The notes: generated by a model not told the origin, from the letters alone. Counted from the first letter of the stretch, positions 16,868-26,373 are shown. The stretch is 64,000 nucleotides of DNA from Salinisphaera hydrothermalis (GCF_040361195.1 NZ_APNE01000012.1), one strand, 5' to 3'. Made by a program: numbers and translations.

Positions 16868-18601
16868 TTATCGTTCCGGCGCTCGCTCTGGGGCGAGCTG
16901 CAAGCCGACCTGATCGATCGTGCCCGCATCCAGCTGGCGCACGATGAGCCGTAACGGACCCAGCTCCACGATATCGCCTTCGACCGGTCGGCGGCGCAAC
17001 CGCTTGCGCATGAGCTGAGCCACGTCGTACTGCCGTTCTTCGTCCGACAATTCGATGCCGTAGACATCGGCCAACTCGCTGCTGGCTGCGTTGCCTTCGA
17101 TCGTGAAGGGGCCGAAGAAACGCGCGGGTTTGACGCCGTCGTGGCGGGTATCGCCGCGGAATAGCCGAGCGAGCTCGCTGTGATGGCGGTGTCCGGCCAG
17201 CACATAGAGCTTGTCGCCTACGGTGTAAACAAAGCCCTGGCGCGGAAAGCGCAGCCGCGCTCCACGGGTGACCGCGATTACTCGGAGCTCCTCGTAGCGC
17301 GATAGGGCGTCGCCGGCGGTGTTGGCCAGAATGGAGTCCGGCTCGATACGAAACGCCACGATGCCGAATCGATCGTCGCGCTCGCCGTCAAGCTCGAATG
17401 TTTCGACCGGTTCTGGCGCCTGCGGCATCTGCAGCTTGAGCAGTCGAGCCATCGCGCCCAGCGATGTGCCCTGGATCAGCAACGAGACCAGCACCACGGC
17501 GAAGGTCAGGTCGAACAGAAACTGGCCGCCCTCGAGATTGATCATCAGCGGGAAAAGCGACAGAACGATCGGCACCGCGCCGCGCAGTCCCACCCAGGCG
17601 ATGAACCCTTGTTCGCGGCTCGGGAAATGGAACGGCAGCAGGCTCAGCCATACCGCGACCGGCCGCGCGACGAAGATCAGGAACAAGGCGATCAGGAACG
17701 CCGGCACGGCGTCCGCAAGCAGCTGACTCGGGTTCACGAGCAGACCGAGTACCAGGAACATGCCGGCCTGAGCCAGCCACGCCAGCCCGTCCATGACGCG
17801 GAAAACGTGTTCCGTGGCTTCGTTACGCCGATTGCCGACCACGACTCCGACCAGATAAATCCCGAGAAAGCCGCTGCCGCCGAGTTGATTGATAGCGGTA
17901 AAGGCCATGACGCCACCCGAGGCGATCAGCAGGGCGTACAAGCCTTCGACCAGCGGCAGGCGCGAGGCGAGCCAGGACAGGACATAGCCGAGCGCTACCC
18001 CGCCGATGATGCCGATGCCGAACTGACGGATCAGTTCCTCGGCGACCGTGGTCAGATGAAACCCTTTGTGCTGGCCGATGGCGCTCATCAGATAGGTCAC
18101 GAGAAAGATGGCCATCGGATCGTTGGTACCCGATTCGATCTCGAGTGTTGCGCTAACGCGCTGGTTGAGGGTCACGCCGCTGCCGCGCAGCTGCGAGAAC
18201 ACGGCGGCTGCGTCGGTGCTGGCGACGATCGAGCCGAGCAGCAGACCGTAGCGCCAGTCGACGTCGAGCACCGCAGCGATGAACGCACCGGCTAGCGATG
18301 CCGAAACGAGAACGCCGACCGTAGCCAGTGACAGCGCGGGTCGCAGTGCGACGCGGAATGTTTCAAGCGAGGTGCGCAGCCCGCCGTCGAGCAGAATGAC
18401 CGCGAGTGCGAGATTGGCGATGAAGAACGCCAGCGGCACGCTGTTGAACTGGATATGCCCGATCCCTTCGCTGCCGGCGAGCATGCCGCAGACCAGGAAG
18501 ATCAGCAGCAGTGGGGGCCCGAAGCGCGCCAGCGAGCTGGCCAGCACGCTGAGGAACAGGATCAGGCCAATAAAAAAGAGGATGATATTGATATCGCTCA
18601 T
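16868..18601 (-). CDS. nhaP2: K+/H+ antiporter NhaP2 (CPA1 family)
   Basis: A 577-residue inner-membrane antiporter, the same length as E. coli NhaP2/CvrA. About 12 membrane segments fill residues 1-390; the ion-binding region GSIVASTDAAAVFSQL followed by LEIESGTNDPMAIFL is typical of CPA1 antiporters. A cytosolic TrkA_C domain (about 400-480) and a CorC/HlyC-like domain (about 485-570) form the regulatory tail. In a halophile it would help expel K+ and hold pH during osmotic shifts. It diverges from the TauE-like exporter across 162 bp. Confidence 0.92.
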   Translation of the reverse strand: MSDINIILFFIGLILFLSVLASSLARFGPPLLLIFLVCGMLAGSEGIGHIQFNSVPLAFFIANLALAVILLDGGLRTSLETFRVALRPALSLATVGVLVSASLAGAFIAAVLDVDWRYGLLLGSIVASTDAAAVFSQLRGSGVTLNQRVSATLEIESGTNDPMAIFLVTYLMSAIGQHKGFHLTTVAEELIRQFGIGIIGGVALGYVLSWLASRLPLVEGLYALLIASGGVMAFTAINQLGGSGFLGIYLVGVVVGNRRNEATEHVFRVMDGLAWLAQAGMFLVLGLLVNPSQLLADAVPAFLIALFLIFVARPVAVWLSLLPFHFPSREQGFIAWVGLRGAVPIVLSLFPLMINLEGGQFLFDLTFAVVLVSLLIQGTSLGAMARLLKLQMPQAPEPVETFELDGERDDRFGIVAFRIEPDSILANTAGDALSRYEELRVIAVTRGARLRFPRQGFVYTVGDKLYVLAGHRHHSELARLFRGDTRHDGVKPARFFGPFTIEGNAASSELADVYGIELSDEERQYDVAQLMRKRLRRRPVEGDIVELGPLRLIVRQLDAGTIDQVGLQLAPERAPER

Positions 18602-18763
18602 GCGGCAGCGTAATCGGCGGGCAGCGTCGCGTGTTTGTTATTAACGTTAACCGATTGGAGCTGGACCGTTCCCGAATCGTGACTCGCCGTAGTTGAAGTG
18701 TGCTTTATCTGGCGACAGATCCGATTAGAATATGCATAGAGCATTTAGAAATAACGGTCGGCC

Positions 18764-19594
18764 ATGGCGATTATTTTCGGCGTATTGGTGGGGCTCGCCC
18801 TCGGCCTCACGGGCGGAGGCGGCTCCATATTCGCGGTGCCGCTACTCATCTACGCGCTGCATGTCGCGCCGCGTGACGCTGTCGCCATATCCTTGATTGC
18901 GGTGGCCGTCACCGCGGCCGCGGGCGCGGTCGAAGGGGCGGTGCGTCGCGTGATCGAGCTGCGCGCAGCTGCCATCTTCGCGGCGGCTGGCGTCGCCTGC
19001 GCGCCCGTGGGTGTGTGGCTCGGGAACCGCGTACCCGGCGAAGTCACGGTGGTGGCGTTTGCCTGTCTGATGTTGATGGTCGCGGTGCGCATGATCATCA
19101 AATCCTATAGCGCGCCGGAGCAGGCCAGCGTCATTCGCGCGCGTGTCGCCGATGATGCGGCCGCTGATGCGGCCACGGTATGCCGCTATAGCGCCGACGG
19201 TCGGCTCAGGCTCACCGCGCGCTGCAGCCTCGCGTTGCTGGGCGCCGGTGTGTTGGTCGGGGTGCTATCCGGTTTTTTCGGAGTGGGCGGCGGGTTCCTG
19301 ATCGTACCGGCCTTGATGTTAATTACCGACATGGGAATCCACCGGGCCGTATCAACGTCGCTGCTGGTCATCGCACTCATTGGGTTATCCGGCGTCGTTT
19401 CCGCCGTGTTCGCCGGGCGACACATCGAACCCATGCTCACGAGTCTGTTCATCATCGGCGGAATCGTCGGCATGGGCGCCGGCCGAGCACTGGCCCAGTA
19501 TCTCGCAGGGCGCACGCTCCAACTCGTGTTTGCCATCGGCATGATCGTGATCGGGACGGTCATGCTGGTGCAGCGGCTCGGCTGGTGGAGCTGA
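18764..19594 (+). CDS. TauE/SafE-family sulfite/organic anion exporter
   Basis: A 276-residue membrane protein with two repeats of the family motif: GLALGLTGGGGSIFAVPLLIYAL at the N-terminus and GVLSGFFGVGGGFLIVPALML after residue 160. About eight membrane helices, with a polar cytosolic stretch in the middle (about 115-150). The family exports sulfite, sulfoacetate or related anions; the substrate cannot be told here. Stop codon 40 bp before the ssrA terminator, which faces it and may stop both transcripts. Confidence 0.88.
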   Translation: MAIIFGVLVGLALGLTGGGGSIFAVPLLIYALHVAPRDAVAISLIAVAVTAAAGAVEGAVRRVIELRAAAIFAAAGVACAPVGVWLGNRVPGEVTVVAFACLMLMVAVRMIIKSYSAPEQASVIRARVADDAAADAATVCRYSADGRLRLTARCSLALLGAGVLVGVLSGFFGVGGGFLIVPALMLITDMGIHRAVSTSLLVIALIGLSGVVSAVFAGRHIEPMLTSLFIIGGIVGMGAGRALAQYLAGRTLQLVFAIGMIVIGTVMLVQRLGWWS

Positions 19595-19634
19595 TGAGGT
19601 CGAGCCAAATCTTCGCAAGAAGGCGGCGACGCGC

Positions 19635-19670
19635 ATAAAAAAGCCCGCCACGTTGTAACGAGGCGGGCTT
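19635..19670 (-). terminator. Intrinsic terminator of ssrA
   Basis: On the minus strand, a GC-rich stem (AAGCCCGCC / GGCGGGCTT, 12 nt loop) followed by UUUUUUAU, 48 nt beyond the tmRNA CCA end. A short U run on the plus strand suggests it may also serve the convergent TauE-like gene. Confidence 0.88.
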
Positions 19671-19717
19671 TCCTGGAGCCACGGTCACGCCGTTGGCGTG
19701 TCGGTGTCTCCACGCGT

Positions 19718-20076
19718 TGGTGGAGGCGGCGGGAATCGAACCCGCGTCCACGGATTCTCAACCCTCGGGTCTACATGCTTATTTCGTCTTTGATTGTCGG
19801 CGTGAGCTACCCGACGAAAAGGGACAACTCACGCGTATCTTCGTTTGCTCTTAACGGGTCGGCCCGAAGCGGGGCCTTGCCGCGAGTCTATGAGAGTCGA
19901 TACCCGTGACCGGAAGCACAGACACTTACCGGGCGGGCACTAGCGGGCTTTAAGCCGCTAGAGCGTAGTTGTCGTCGTTCGCAACTAGCTTAGGATGCAA
20001 CCGGATTAACGAGGAAGATTGCAACCTCGGCATGCACCTCGGGTTTTGACATCCGCGTCGAAGCCATGTCGCCCCC
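19718..20076 (-). ncRNA. ssrA: tmRNA (ssrA)
   Basis: A 359 nt transfer-messenger RNA that rescues stalled ribosomes with SmpB. On the minus strand it begins GGGGGCGACATGGCTTCGAC and ends with a T-arm GGTTCGATTCCCGCC and an encoded CCA. The internal frame at 19982-19950 reads GCG AAC GAC GAC AAC TAC GCT CTA GCG GCT TAA, giving the tag ANDDNYALAA, the expected alanine-rich degradation signal. The smpB gene lies just upstream on the same strand. Confidence 0.97.
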
Positions 20077-20090
20077 GAAAAAGCGTGTTC

Positions 20091-20096
20091 ATTGTA
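20091..20096 (-). promoter_or_regulatory. Probable -10 box of ssrA
   Basis: TACAAT on the minus strand, 14 nt before the mature tmRNA 5' end; the 5' end is normally cut by RNase P, so transcription starts slightly upstream. No good -35 hexamer is visible. Confidence 0.5.
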
Positions 20097-20170
20097 ACAG
20101 CGTCTGAGATGCGGTGTGTGATCCTATTTTCAATAGCCGTCGAACAAAAGATGCGTCGGCGGCCGCCCGA

Positions 20171-20650
20171 TCAGCCGTCGCTGCGCATGATCTGCGCTTT
20201 GCGGCGTTGCCAATCCTGGGTTTTCTTGGCCTCGCGCTTGTCGTGCTTGGCCTTGCCCTTGGCGAGCGCGATTTCGAGCTTGGCCTTGCCGCGGCTCCAG
20301 TACATCGCCAGTGGCACGATCGTATAGCCTTTCTGTTCGGTGGCGCCGATCAGGGTGGCGAGTTCGCGTTCGTGTAGCAGCAGCTTGCGCGTTCGAGTTG
20401 CGTCGGCCACCACGTGCGTGGACGCGGATTCGAGCGGCTGGATATGGCTGCCCAGCAGAAACGCCTCGCCATCCTTGATCAGGACGTACGCTTCGGCGAT
20501 CCGTCCCTTGCCGGCGCGCAGCGATTTGACCTCCCAGCCCTCGAGAACCAGACCCGCTTCGAGACGGTCTTCAATGAAGTAGTCGTGGCGCGCGCGCCGG
20601 TTAAGCGCGATCGTGCTCGACGACTGCTTTTTGTCCTTACTCTTGCTCAT
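20171..20650 (-). CDS. smpB: SsrA-binding protein SmpB
   Basis: A 159-residue tmRNA-binding protein. Visible are NRRARHDYFIEDRLEAGLVL, GWEVKSLRAGKG, the ARELLLHE-like RKLLLHERE segment, and a basic C-terminal tail KHDKREAKKTQDWQRRK that enters the ribosome decoding site. ATG 20650 is the family start; 35 upstream codons in frame are not conserved and overlap the divergent transporter's leader. Adjacent to ssrA on the same strand, the usual arrangement. Confidence 0.96.
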   Translation of the reverse strand: MSKSKDKKQSSSTIALNRRARHDYFIEDRLEAGLVLEGWEVKSLRAGKGRIAEAYVLIKDGEAFLLGSHIQPLESASTHVVADATRTRKLLLHERELATLIGATEQKGYTIVPLAMYWSRGKAKLEIALAKGKAKHDKREAKKTQDWQRRKAQIMRSDG

Positions 20651-20687
20651 GGACTTATTATAGCCGCCGAGGCAAGCTCTGCGGGCC

Positions 20688-22076
20688 ATGGTTCTTCCAT
20701 ATCGTCCGTCACCACAGCTCTGGTCGTCTTCTGCGCGGTTCGTCATCGTATGCACCGCGGCGATCGTGAGCCTGGGCGATTTCTGGCGGCTGCCATATCT
20801 GTTGTCGACCTACGGTGGCTCGGCGTTTCTGTTGATTTATCTGTTGGCGCTGGTGTTGATGGGTGTGCCGGTGTTTAGCGCGCAAGTGCTTATGGCGCGC
20901 GGCAGTCATACGGATGTACCCGGTGTCGTGGCGTTATGGACACGCAATAAGCCGCACTCCCGGTTCTGGATATTCGGCGCTTACGCAACGCTCGTCGGAG
21001 CGTTGTTGTTGTTATCGGCTTATGCCGTGATCGCGAGCTGGTCGCTGGCCTATTGCATGCGCGCCGTGTTCGGTGGTCTGCCGGGCGCGTCGGTTGCGCA
21101 ATCCGCGGTTCATTTCGTGACGTTCGCACGCGATGGAGAGCGCGGCCTGGGATGGTTGCTACTGTTCGTGCTGCTGTTGGTGGCCACCACCGCCCGTGGT
21201 CTACAGCGAGGAACCGAGCCGGTCATGCGCACGCTGGCCGCCTGTATGCTGGGCGTGTTGACGTTGCTCTTGGTGGTAACGATTTGGCAAGGGCCGGCTA
21301 GCGGGGCGGCTCGACATCTACTGTATTTCGACCCGGCCGCTGTCGGGGCTCGTGGCGTTCTTGAAGCGCTGTATCAGGCGTTCTTTTCCTTGAGCCTGGG
21401 CACCGGCGTCATCGTGGCTCTAGCATCACACTTACCTGCCCGGGCGCCGGCCGTACGTCTGTCGGTTATCGTGATCGTGGCCAGCCAGGTCATCGCATTG
21501 GCTTTCGCGTTGGTGCTCGCCAGTCTCATGCCAGGTGTCGGCCTTGAGTTTTCCGCGGGGGTACAGCGTGTATTCGAAGTACTGCCCGTCGGGGTTAAGC
21601 CGGTTTGGACCATGGCGCTGTTGTTCATTCTGCTGGCCATGATCAGCATGACGACCGGGATTGGCTTGTTCGAGACGCTAGTCCAGACGGTATCGCATCG
21701 TGCACGCGTGCCGCGGTTGCAAGCTTCGGTATACACGGGGGTCTTGGTAGCGGCACTGGGGCTCATGGCTCAGAATGCGTTCGGTGTGCTATCGAGTTGG
21801 CGGATGTTCGGTCGCAACCTGTTCGACTGGTTCAGTCTGATCAGTACGCATTGGCTGATTCCCATTACCGGACTCATGCTGTGTGTGCTCGTGGGTCGAG
21901 TGCTGGCACGCCGCCGTTTGATCGAGGCATGGAGTCCGTATCGAGACGAAGCCGGCATGGCGACGTTCGCGCTTTGGCACGGCTTGTTACGTTATCCGGC
22001 GCGAATCGCCTTGATCGCTGTAGTCGCTTACGCGCTGGGCGCGTTGGATCTGATCGAAGCCATCTGGAACCCGTAA
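20688..22076 (+). CDS. Divergent SNF/NSS-type sodium-dependent transporter
   Basis: A 462-residue membrane protein with about 11-12 helices. Helix 1 reads SLGDFWRLPYLLSTYGGSAF, a clear version of the SNF signature (GxGNxWRFPY...GGGAF), but the asparagine that coordinates sodium in LeuT is aspartate here and the bulk of the protein is diverged. Substrate unknown, probably an amino acid or related solute. It occupies the place between smpB and rnfH where ratA usually lies, and its stop is 4 bp from the rnfH start, so the two are co-transcribed. Confidence 0.75.
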   Translation: MVLPYRPSPQLWSSSARFVIVCTAAIVSLGDFWRLPYLLSTYGGSAFLLIYLLALVLMGVPVFSAQVLMARGSHTDVPGVVALWTRNKPHSRFWIFGAYATLVGALLLLSAYAVIASWSLAYCMRAVFGGLPGASVAQSAVHFVTFARDGERGLGWLLLFVLLLVATTARGLQRGTEPVMRTLAACMLGVLTLLLVVTIWQGPASGAARHLLYFDPAAVGARGVLEALYQAFFSLSLGTGVIVALASHLPARAPAVRLSVIVIVASQVIALAFALVLASLMPGVGLEFSAGVQRVFEVLPVGVKPVWTMALLFILLAMISMTTGIGLFETLVQTVSHRARVPRLQASVYTGVLVAALGLMAQNAFGVLSSWRMFGRNLFDWFSLISTHWLIPITGLMLCVLVGRVLARRRLIEAWSPYRDEAGMATFALWHGLLRYPARIALIAVVAYALGALDLIEAIWNP

Positions 22077-22080
22077 GCCG

Positions 22081-22371
22081 ATGAGCGAACAACCGAGCAA
22101 ACGAGTTGAGGTGGTTTTCGCATTGCCAGGCCGGTGTTGGCGGGAGAACGTAAGTGTGCCTGTCGATGCTGATGCGCAGGCAGTGGCAGAAGCGTCCGGC
22201 CTGGCTATGGTTTGCCGCGAAGCGACCGGACGGGGGCCCGCCGCTTACGGCATATACGGACGTAAGATTAATGCGGCGGATGTCGTGGGTGACCGTCAGC
22301 GGCTCGAGTTGTATCGCCCGCTGACCGTCGACCCACGAGAGCGTCGTCGGCGTCGTACCGAAAAAACATAG
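22081..22371 (+). CDS. rnfH: RnfH family protein
   Basis: A 96-residue small protein with the beta-grasp-like pattern of the family: VEVVFALPGRCWRENVSV, then the conserved YGIYGRKINAADVVGDRQRLELYRPL core. Function unknown; E. coli RnfH is encoded with the RatA toxin-like protein. The C-terminal tail is strongly basic (RERRRRRTEKT). It follows the transporter by 4 bp, faces bamE and keeps the expected neighbourhood. Confidence 0.9.
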   Translation: MSEQPSKRVEVVFALPGRCWRENVSVPVDADAQAVAEASGLAMVCREATGRGPAAYGIYGRKINAADVVGDRQRLELYRPLTVDPRERRRRRTEKT

Positions 22372-22796
22372 AATCATCCGAGTGCTGCTTTGCTCGGCCC
22401 GAATCCTTGCGTGGGCGCCGTTCGAGTCGCGTATTGCGGTGCTTCGGTTCGGGCGGCAGCAGCGTCATCCGCTAAATCGGGCCGACTCTTCAGCTCTCGA
22501 CCCTTCGAGCGGCGCCGAAAGAAATGTCGGGGTATCTGCGATCCCGCGCTAACGGTTGCAGGCGGCGCCCGGCTTTATGCCATCGCTCGCCGCGAAACAC
22601 CGTTTATGTGGAAGGCGAGAACCGTGAGGGCGGTAACTCTGAACCAACCCGCGACGTGTCAATTCCGGAGGTCGTAGCCCAAGGGGCGGCGACTCGTTAC
22701 CGGCCGGACGGCAAGGAGGAGGAGCGCACGCGGATGCGTTACGCCTCCTGCCAAGCCTCGATACGACTGGGCGCGCCGCCCGGGCCGGTCAATCAA
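22372..22796. other. 425 bp non-coding gap between rnfH and bamE
   Basis: The two flanking genes converge on this gap. No gene, tRNA or clear terminator was recognised; short frames of 60-100 codons are open on both strands, as expected at this GC content, and none resembles a known protein. Confidence 0.5.
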
Positions 22797-23372
22797 TTAC
22801 GGCGTGATCGGGCGTTGCCCCGGTAGCGGCTCGCCGTGGTCTCCCATCGGCTGTGTTTGCGGCGCCGTACCCACGTTCGATGGGCGGTTCCGGCCCGGCA
22901 TCGGGGCGTTAGTCGAACCTGGACCGCTCCCAGTATTGGCGCTGTTGTTAGGAGTGCCAGCATTGCGCGTGTCAAGTGCAGCACCGCTCGTATTGGTAGC
23001 GGCAGGCAACTCATCACTGTCGTTGGGTCCGGACGCGTTGTTCGACTTGAACGCCTTTGAGGCGTATTCCTCGTCGCCTTCGATATCCGAGAGCTTGCCG
23101 TTCACGAAGTACAGATCCAGCTTCGACTGGCGGACATGCGCGTTGGGATTGCGGTAATAGAACACGTAGTCCCAGCGATCGGCTTCGAACGGCGATTGGA
23201 TCAATGGCGTGCCGAGTACATAGGCGACCTGTTTCTTGGTCATGCCCTTCTGAAGCTTGGCGACCTGGTCGGCGGTCACGATGTTGCCCTGCACGATCGG
23301 AACGCGAAAGAACACCGGGAGACTGCAGGCGGAAAGCGCCAGCAGCATCACGAGCGCAGCGATTAGTTTCAT
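22797..23372 (-). CDS. bamE: Outer membrane assembly lipoprotein BamE (OmlA/SmpA)
   Basis: A 191-residue lipoprotein of the BAM complex. The signal peptide MKLIAALVMLLALSAC ends in a lipobox (LSAC), so Cys16 would be lipidated; QLQKGMTKKQV-like LQKGMTKKQVAYVLGTPL, then FEADRWDYVFYYR and LDLYFVNGKL form the conserved BamE core, which ends near residue 110. The last ~80 residues are a low-complexity tail rich in Asn, Gly, Pro, Ser and Thr, longer than in E. coli (113 aa) but like the long form in Pseudomonas. ATG 23372 gives the signal peptide; the frame is open 11 codons upstream. Confidence 0.92.
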   Translation of the reverse strand: MKLIAALVMLLALSACSLPVFFRVPIVQGNIVTADQVAKLQKGMTKKQVAYVLGTPLIQSPFEADRWDYVFYYRNPNAHVRQSKLDLYFVNGKLSDIEGDEEYASKAFKSNNASGPNDSDELPAATNTSGAALDTRNAGTPNNSANTGSGPGSTNAPMPGRNRPSNVGTAPQTQPMGDHGEPLPGQRPITP

Positions 23373-23495
23373 AAGATCAAAGCCCCTTGTCGCGAACCGC
23401 ATCATACGGCAGGCCTTTTTCGGCTGCCAAACGATAAACGCATGCCGATGGACCGCGGCCCGGTATTGGGTGCCGTGCTGGTACCGTCGAACCCG

Positions 23496-25178
23496 TCACC
23501 CCGGCGCTTGGCCGGCGCGCGCGATCATGTCGGCCGCATGGGCTCGCGTTTGTTCGGTCAGCTCGACGCCACCCAACATCCGCGCAAGTTCTTCCACGCG
23601 ATCTTCATCGTCGAGCGTGTTAATGCGCGTCCTCGTCTGGCCATTCTTGACCTGCTTGGACACGTGCAGATGGTGCTGGGCCTGAGCTGCCACCTGGGGC
23701 AGGTGGGTAACGCAAAGCGATTGACCGCTCACGCCGAGCGCGCGCAGTTGACGGCCGACGATTTCGGCTACGCCGCCACCGATACCGGTATCCACTTCGT
23801 CAAAGACCAGGGTCGGTACGCGGGTACGCGAGGCCGCGATGACTTCGATCGCGAGACTGATGCGCGAAAGTTCGCCGCCCGAGGCGACGCGGTCCAGCGG
23901 GCGGGCACTTTGGCCCGGATTGGCGGCGATCAGGAATTCGATATGGTCGGTGCCGGTGGGCGAAACCCGTTCGCTCGCGTCGGCCCGTACACGAACGCTG
24001 AATTCGCCCTCGGGCATACCCAGCGATCGGATAATGTCGGTGATGGCACGGCCGAGTGGTTCGGCCGCCTGCTGGCGCGCGGCGCTCAGGGCCTGTGCGG
24101 CCTCGAGATAACGCTTGCGCTGGCTCTGTTCATCGGCCTTGAGTTGTGCCAGTTTTTCGTCGGCACCCTCGAGTTCGGCCAGTTCGGCGCGCAAGCGCTC
24201 GGTCAAGGCGTCGATTTCCTCGGGCGCCACGTGATGCTTGCGCGCGATATCCCGCAGGGTGCCCAGCCGATTTTCCACTTCGGTGAAGCGTTGTGGATCG
24301 ATGTCGAGTGCCTCGACGTGACGTCGCAGACTGTCGGCGGCCTCCTGGGCCTGGATAAGCGCGTTGCCGACCAGTTCGGCGATCGGTTCGAACCCGGCGT
24401 CGATGCCGGAGAGTTCGGCGAGCAATCGCTCGGTGGCGCCCAAGCGCTCCGTGGCGGCGCCATCCTCGGCTTCGTAGAGCAGGGCGAGCGCGCGCTGGCC
24501 GTCGCCGATCAGGCGTTCGGCGCTGGCCAGGCGTTTGTGTTCGGCCTCGAGTGCCTCGAGTTCGCCCGGCTCGAGCCCGAGCGCGTCCAGTTCCTCGACC
24601 TGATAACGCAGCAGATCGATACGCGACTCGCCGCGTCCGTCGCGTTGCTCGATGCGTTCGATGGCGGCGCGGGTGGCCCGTAGCCGGCTGGCTGACGCCT
24701 GGACCGCGGCCAGGGCCTGCCCGTGCTGGCCGTATTCATCGAGCAGGTCGCGTTGTGCTTCGCGCTTGAGCAGAGATTGATGCGCATGCTGGCCGTGAAT
24801 ATCGACCAGGCATTCGCCGAGCGACTTCAGTTCTCGGACCGGCATCGGTGTGCCGTTGATCCAGCCCCGGCTGCGGCCTTCCCGGGCCACCACGCGCCGG
24901 ATGACGCATTCTTCGTCGGCGTCCAGCTCGTGATCAGCCAGCCAGGCGGTCGCGGCCGGGGCATCGGCCAGCGTGAAGCGCGCGGTGATGTCGGTGCGAT
25001 CCGCGCCTTCGCGGACCGCCGCGCCATCAGCCCGGTCGCCCAGAATAAGGCTGAGTGCATCCACCAGAATGGATTTACCGGCGCCGGTTTCACCGGACAA
25101 TACCGTCATGCCGTTGCCGAATTCGACCGCCAGGCGGTCGATGATGGCGAAGTTCCGGATCGTGATTTCTGCCAGCAT
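23496..25178 (-). CDS. recN: DNA repair protein RecN
   Basis: A 560-residue SMC-like ATPase for double-strand break repair. The N-terminal head has Walker A GETGAGKSILVDAL, the middle is a long Ala/Glu/Arg-rich coiled coil with the IHGQHAHQSLL motif before it, and the C-terminal head holds the RVASGGELSRISLAIEVI signature and the Walker B TLVFDEVDTGIGG. Start ATG 25178. A LexA box lies 41-60 bp upstream, so SOS induction is expected. It follows nadK by 68 bp on the same strand. Confidence 0.96.
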   Translation of the reverse strand: MLAEITIRNFAIIDRLAVEFGNGMTVLSGETGAGKSILVDALSLILGDRADGAAVREGADRTDITARFTLADAPAATAWLADHELDADEECVIRRVVAREGRSRGWINGTPMPVRELKSLGECLVDIHGQHAHQSLLKREAQRDLLDEYGQHGQALAAVQASASRLRATRAAIERIEQRDGRGESRIDLLRYQVEELDALGLEPGELEALEAEHKRLASAERLIGDGQRALALLYEAEDGAATERLGATERLLAELSGIDAGFEPIAELVGNALIQAQEAADSLRRHVEALDIDPQRFTEVENRLGTLRDIARKHHVAPEEIDALTERLRAELAELEGADEKLAQLKADEQSQRKRYLEAAQALSAARQQAAEPLGRAITDIIRSLGMPEGEFSVRVRADASERVSPTGTDHIEFLIAANPGQSARPLDRVASGGELSRISLAIEVIAASRTRVPTLVFDEVDTGIGGGVAEIVGRQLRALGVSGQSLCVTHLPQVAAQAQHHLHVSKQVKNGQTRTRINTLDDEDRVEELARMLGGVELTEQTRAHAADMIARAGQAPG

Positions 25179-25218
25179 CGCGTGTTCCGATTCGGCGCCC
25201 GCGAAGGGCGTCGTCCTA

Positions 25219-25238
25219 AACTGTATGGAAATACAGTT
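25219..25238 (-). promoter_or_regulatory. LexA (SOS) box upstream of recN
   Basis: AACTGTATGGAAATACAGTT: CTG-N10-CAG, a near-perfect palindrome matching the gammaproteobacterial SOS box. It sits between the nadK stop and the recN start. A second half-site (TACTGTAT, 25240-25247) touches the nadK stop codon, reminiscent of the multiple boxes in front of E. coli recN. Confidence 0.88.
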
Positions 25239-25246
25239 CTACTGTA

Positions 25247-26155
25247 TCAGACTCCGGTTGCCTGCTGGCCACGGCCCCAGTGAAGTTTGTTGCGCAGGAT
25301 ATTGAAGTAGTCGTAGCCGGGCGGATGGATCAGATGCAGATCGTAGGGCGCCCGTGCCACGACCACGCTGTCACCGGCAGCGAGCCCCTGGCTGACCTGA
25401 CCGTCGCTGGTGTAAAGCGCGCCGCCTTCGATCGTATGGGCGACGTGGATCTCGATCTCGTGATGGGCATCCACGATCAGCGGCCGGTCGGAGAGGGTAT
25501 GCGGACAGATCGGCACCAGCGCCAGCGCATTCATGCCGGGGTGCATGACCGGGCCGCCACCGGACAGCGCGTAGGCCGTCGAACCGGTGGGGGTGGCGAT
25601 GACCATGCCGTCGGCGCGGTGATGGCTGATGAAATCGCCGTTCATGTAAGTGTCGAAGTCCAGTACGCGGGCGAAGGCCTGATTGCGGACCACGCACTCG
25701 TTGATCGCCAGTACGCCCTCGGTGTCTAGGTCGTCGCCGGCCGGTTTGAGGCGAGCCGTGATCATCAGCCGGGCTTCGGCGATGTAATTTCCGGCGAAGA
25801 CGTCGTCGAAGGTTGTCTTCATGTCGTCTGGCAGGACGTCGACCATGAAGCCCAGCCGGCCGAGATTGATGCCGAGCAACGGCACCCCGTGTGCCGCGAC
25901 CGCGCGTCCAGCGTCCAGCAGCGTCCCGTCGCCCCCGACCACCACGACCATATCGCTTGCCGCGCCGAGCTCGCTTCGCGGGCAGGCAATGACGCCATAA
26001 TCCGCGGCCGAATGCGAATCGTCGATCAATACGCGCTTGCCGCGGCCGAGCAAATCGGCGGTCAGGGCATGGAGCGTGCGGGTCACGCCCTCATCGTTGT
26101 GTTTCGCGAAAATGCCGATGGTGGAAAAGGTGGTGCCCATCGAGGCCGAGTCCAT
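25247..26155 (-). CDS. nadK: NAD kinase
   Basis: A 302-residue cytosolic enzyme that phosphorylates NAD to NADP. The GGDGTLL motif (VVVVGGDGTLLDAGR), LGINLGRLGFM, NECVV and the ADGMVIATPTGSTAYALSGGGP segment are all present. Start ATG 26155; ATG 26140 (MGTTFST) is an equally plausible start 5 codons later. It is followed by recN and diverges from grpE, the same arrangement as in E. coli. Confidence 0.95.
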   Translation of the reverse strand: MDSASMGTTFSTIGIFAKHNDEGVTRTLHALTADLLGRGKRVLIDDSHSAADYGVIACPRSELGAASDMVVVVGGDGTLLDAGRAVAAHGVPLLGINLGRLGFMVDVLPDDMKTTFDDVFAGNYIAEARLMITARLKPAGDDLDTEGVLAINECVVRNQAFARVLDFDTYMNGDFISHHRADGMVIATPTGSTAYALSGGGPVMHPGMNALALVPICPHTLSDRPLIVDAHHEIEIHVAHTIEGGALYTSDGQVSQGLAAGDSVVVARAPYDLHLIHPPGYDYFNILRNKLHWGRGQQATGV

Positions 26156-26261
26156 GGCCGGGTGAAGGGCTTAAGCATTCACACGTTGACCCACAATTTC
26201 AACGCATGCGTGGGCAATGGCTAATACCCGGCACAAGCCGCGTCGAAAGATTGCGCGATGT

Positions 26262-26288
26262 CTTGAAATGCCGGCGGCCAGCCCAATT
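26262..26288 (+). promoter_or_regulatory. Sigma-32-like heat-shock promoter of grpE
   Basis: CTTGAAA (26262-26268), 13 bp, then CCCAATT (26282-26288), close to the RpoH consensus CTTGAAA / CCCCATnT. It ends 85 bp before the grpE start codon. Confidence 0.65.
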
Positions 26289-26373
26289 CTTGGCTTCAGT
26301 CGGCGTCGCGGCCGAGAACTCGGCGCGGCGAACAACCAATTACCTGCAATAAGTACGGAAGTGGGGATTTGCA

